From an uncultured Arachnia sp. (lineage in GTDB: Bacteria > Actinomycetota > Actinomycetes > Propionibacteriales > Propionibacteriaceae), in NCBI GenBank assembly GCA_947493705.1, contig CANLSH010000004.1:1-64000 (forward strand): a DNA stretch of 64,000 nucleotides. The letters run 5' to 3'. This document shows, one piece after another, positions 62,353 through 64,000 of this stretch. The position numbers were made by a program, and so were the translations under genes. Under the pieces are notes generated by a model, which did no database searches, was not told the DNA's origin, and saw nothing but the letters and a program-made list of their open reading frames with translations. Position 1 is the first letter of the stretch; every line of letters begins with the position of its first letter.

Positions 62353-64000
62353 GCCCTGTCTCCTTGCATGAGTGGCGGCCGGACTTCCCCGTCCTCGTCG
62401 AGCATGGCGTCGAGAAGGGACTGGGTGTAGCTGTGCTGCGGATCGTGAAAGATGCGGCGGACCGGACCGGACTCAACGATTCGCCCCTCCTTCATGACCG
62501 ACACCCTGTCGCACAGATCCGCGACAACGCCAAAGTTGTGAGTGACGAGTAGCACGCCCATGTTGAACTCACCCTGCAGATCGCGGATGAGGTCGAGCAC
62601 CTCCGCCTGGATGGTCACATCGAGCGCGGTGGTCGGTTCGTCGGCGATGAGTAGATCCGGCTCCGAGGAGACCGCTCCCGCGATGAGGACGCGTTGCGCC
62701 ATACCGCCCGAAATCTGGTGAGGATAGGCATTGAAGGTACGCTCGGGATCGGGGATCCCGACCCGGGCAAGCAGGTCGAGCGCCCGCTTCCGCGCTGCGG
62801 CCTTGTCCAACCCGAGCGTCTTACGCAGCGGCTCGGTGAGTTGGCTGCCGATGGTGAACATGGGGTCCAAGTTGCTCATCGGCTCCTGCGGGATGTAGGC
62901 GATCTTGTTGCCCCGGGTGGCGGCGTGCGCCCGGCTGCTCCCGCAGATCAGATCCACGCCCTCGAACACAATCGATCCTGCCAAGGGTCTGCCACCGGCG
63001 GGGAGCAGACCCAGCACGGCGAACGAGGTCTGGGTCTTGCCGGATCCCGATTCCCCGATGAGTCCGTGGACTTCCCCGCGGCGGATGGTCAGATCCACGC
63101 CGTGCACCACCTCCGTGACGCCTCCGCCCGGCTGGTCGTAACCGACGTGCAGACCGGTGACCTCAAGGAGGACCTCGCCGGTGCGCTCAACCGCGAATGC
63201 GTCGTCGCCGTGGGTGATGGCCGGGTCACCCACCGGGGTCTGGATGGTGTGGGCACCTCGCTGACGCTTGCTGCTTCGAGACACGGTGCGTTCGAGCTCG
63301 TCGCGGAGCACGTTGGCCAGCAGCGTGAGGGCGATGGTGGTGAGTCCGATGGCCAGCGAGGGCCACAGCATGTTGATTGGCTGGCGATACATCGCGTCGA
63401 AGCCGTCTTTGAGCATCGACCCCCACGTGGGGGTCCGCGCATCGCCGATGCCCAGAAACTCCAGCCCGGACTGGATGGCGATGGCGATGCCCAGCACCAT
63501 CGCGGACTGGATGATGATGGGCGCGCGGACGACCCCGAGGATATGTCGGCTGATGATCCGGGAATCAGAGAGACCGGCGACGCGTGCCGCGTCGATGTAG
63601 AGCTCTTCGCGGACGGAACTAACAGACGCGTACACCAGGCGGTAGAAGGATGGGCTCATCAGGATGCCGAAGATCACCATGGCCCACCACACTGATGGGC
63701 CCACGACGGCACGCGCTGCCAGCAGGACGATGATGCCGGGGACTGCCATGGTCGACGAGGTGAACCAGTTGAACGCGGTGTCCAGCCAACCTTTGTAGTA
63801 ACCAGCCAACAGTCCGGACACTACACCGATAAGAAACGCCACGACCAGCGCCACCAGGGCGGCACCCACCGACACCTGGGTGGAGACCAGAAGTCGGGAG
63901 AAGATGTCGCGGCCTGCGGCGTCCGTGCCCAGAAGTGCGTCGGGGCCAGGGTCAGCGAGGATGGCATAGGCGTCGGCGAGATTGGGGTCATTGGGCGCGA
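62349..64000 (-). CDS. Fused Opp/Dpp-type permease (DppC-like) and ATPase (DppD-like), 5' end outside window
   Basis: The reading frame runs off the right edge (about 549 residues visible). The visible N-terminal part has LLGTDAAGRDIFSRLLVS, the canonical DppC/OppC motif, and about five membrane helices with the EAA-type loop (ARVAGLSDSRIISRHILGVV). After a linker of about 40 residues comes a full ATPase: GESGSGKTQTSF, HQISGGMAQRVLIAGAV, LLIADEPTTALD. Permease and ATPase are usually separate chains. The partner permease should lie beyond the window. Confidence 0.93.
   Translation of the reverse strand, partial: APNDPNLADAYAILADPGPDALLGTDAAGRDIFSRLLVSTQVSVGAALVALVVAFLIGVVSGLLAGYYKGWLDTAFNWFTSSTMAVPGIIVLLAARAVVGPSVWWAMVIFGILMSPSFYRLVYASVSSVREELYIDAARVAGLSDSRIISRHILGVVRAPIIIQSAMVLGIAIAIQSGLEFLGIGDARTPTWGSMLKDGFDAMYRQPINMLWPSLAIGLTTIALTLLANVLRDELERTVSRSSKRQRGAHTIQTPVGDPAITHGDDAFAVERTGEVLLEVTGLHVGYDQPGGGVTEVVHGVDLTIRRGEVHGLIGESGSGKTQTSFAVLGLLPAGGRPLAGSIVFEGVDLICGSSRAHAATRGNKIAYIPQEPMSNLDPMFTIGSQLTEPLRKTLGLDKAAARKRALDLLARVGIPDPERTFNAYPHQISGGMAQRVLIAGAVSSEPDLLIADEPTTALDVTIQAEVLDLIRDLQGEFNMGVLLVTHNFGVVADLCDRVSVMKEGRIVESGPVRRIFHDPQHSYTQSLLDAMLDEDGEVRPPLMQGDRA

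Overview
This window is high-GC DNA from an actinobacterium. It is probably a member of the Propionibacteriaceae or a relative, but the family is inferred from gene style, not from a marker gene. The signs are GC-rich codon use throughout, an actinobacterial-type Orn, DUF3618 and IMPACT-family proteins, several genes that look leaderless (a TANNNT -10 hexamer 6-7 nt before the start codon), and ABC, PTS and glycoside hydrolase systems typical of soil, plant or waste-water actinomycetes. The first 12 kb is mostly core genome. It holds ettA, a PrsW-like protease with two dynamin-like GTPases, a 2H phosphoesterase, orn, three tRNAs (Arg-TCT, His-GTG, Lys-CTT), a DUF3618 protein, a Bcp-type peroxiredoxin, a YigZ/IMPACT protein and an AI-2E/PerM permease.

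From 12.6 to 17.2 kb lies a three-gene operon: a processive membrane GT2 synthase, an HlyD-like protein and a GH81 endo-beta-1,3-glucanase lipoprotein. It looks like a synthase-type exopolysaccharide system, possibly making a beta-1,3-glucan. From 25.3 down to 17.2 kb runs a PTS operon: mtlA, mtlF, a 5' scrap of fruK, ptsH, ptsI, a GpsA-like dehydrogenase and pyruvate phosphate dikinase. It has a sigma70-like promoter overlaid by two palindromes. Pairing PTS components with an enzyme that can form PEP from pyruvate makes biochemical sense.

From about 25.7 to 33.2 kb is a small integrative and mobilisable element. It carries a tyrosine integrase, a large MobF-type relaxase-helicase, one or two small ORFs, and an Abi_2/HEPN abortive-infection gene. 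The Abi gene is preceded by a promoter-like hexamer and a terminator-like hairpin that may be a short RNA. Next come a branched-chain amino-acid ABC transporter (livK, a livH-livM fusion, livG, livF), a FAD/NAD(P)-binding protein, and a decayed 1.3-kb stretch with remnants of a DUF1016 nuclease and an IS256-type transposase.

The last 22 kb is devoted to plant-type carbohydrates. On the plus strand are a LysR regulator and a FucP-like MFS permease, the latter with a Cys-containing upstream mini-ORF and an orphan sugar-binding lipoprotein after it. On the minus strand are a pentose-type catabolic operon (split transketolase, FGGY kinase, TIM-barrel isomerase, SorC regulator; its logic matches D-apiose catabolism) and a long, tightly overlapping operon. 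The long operon contains an Opp-type ABC transporter, GH1, GH3, GH43 and GH78 enzymes, a nucleoside-hydrolase-fold protein and a DUF1593/Sde182-like protein. Together they suggest uptake and stepwise dismantling of branched plant glycosides rich in rhamnose and pentoses, with pentose-type sugars passed to the transketolase branch.
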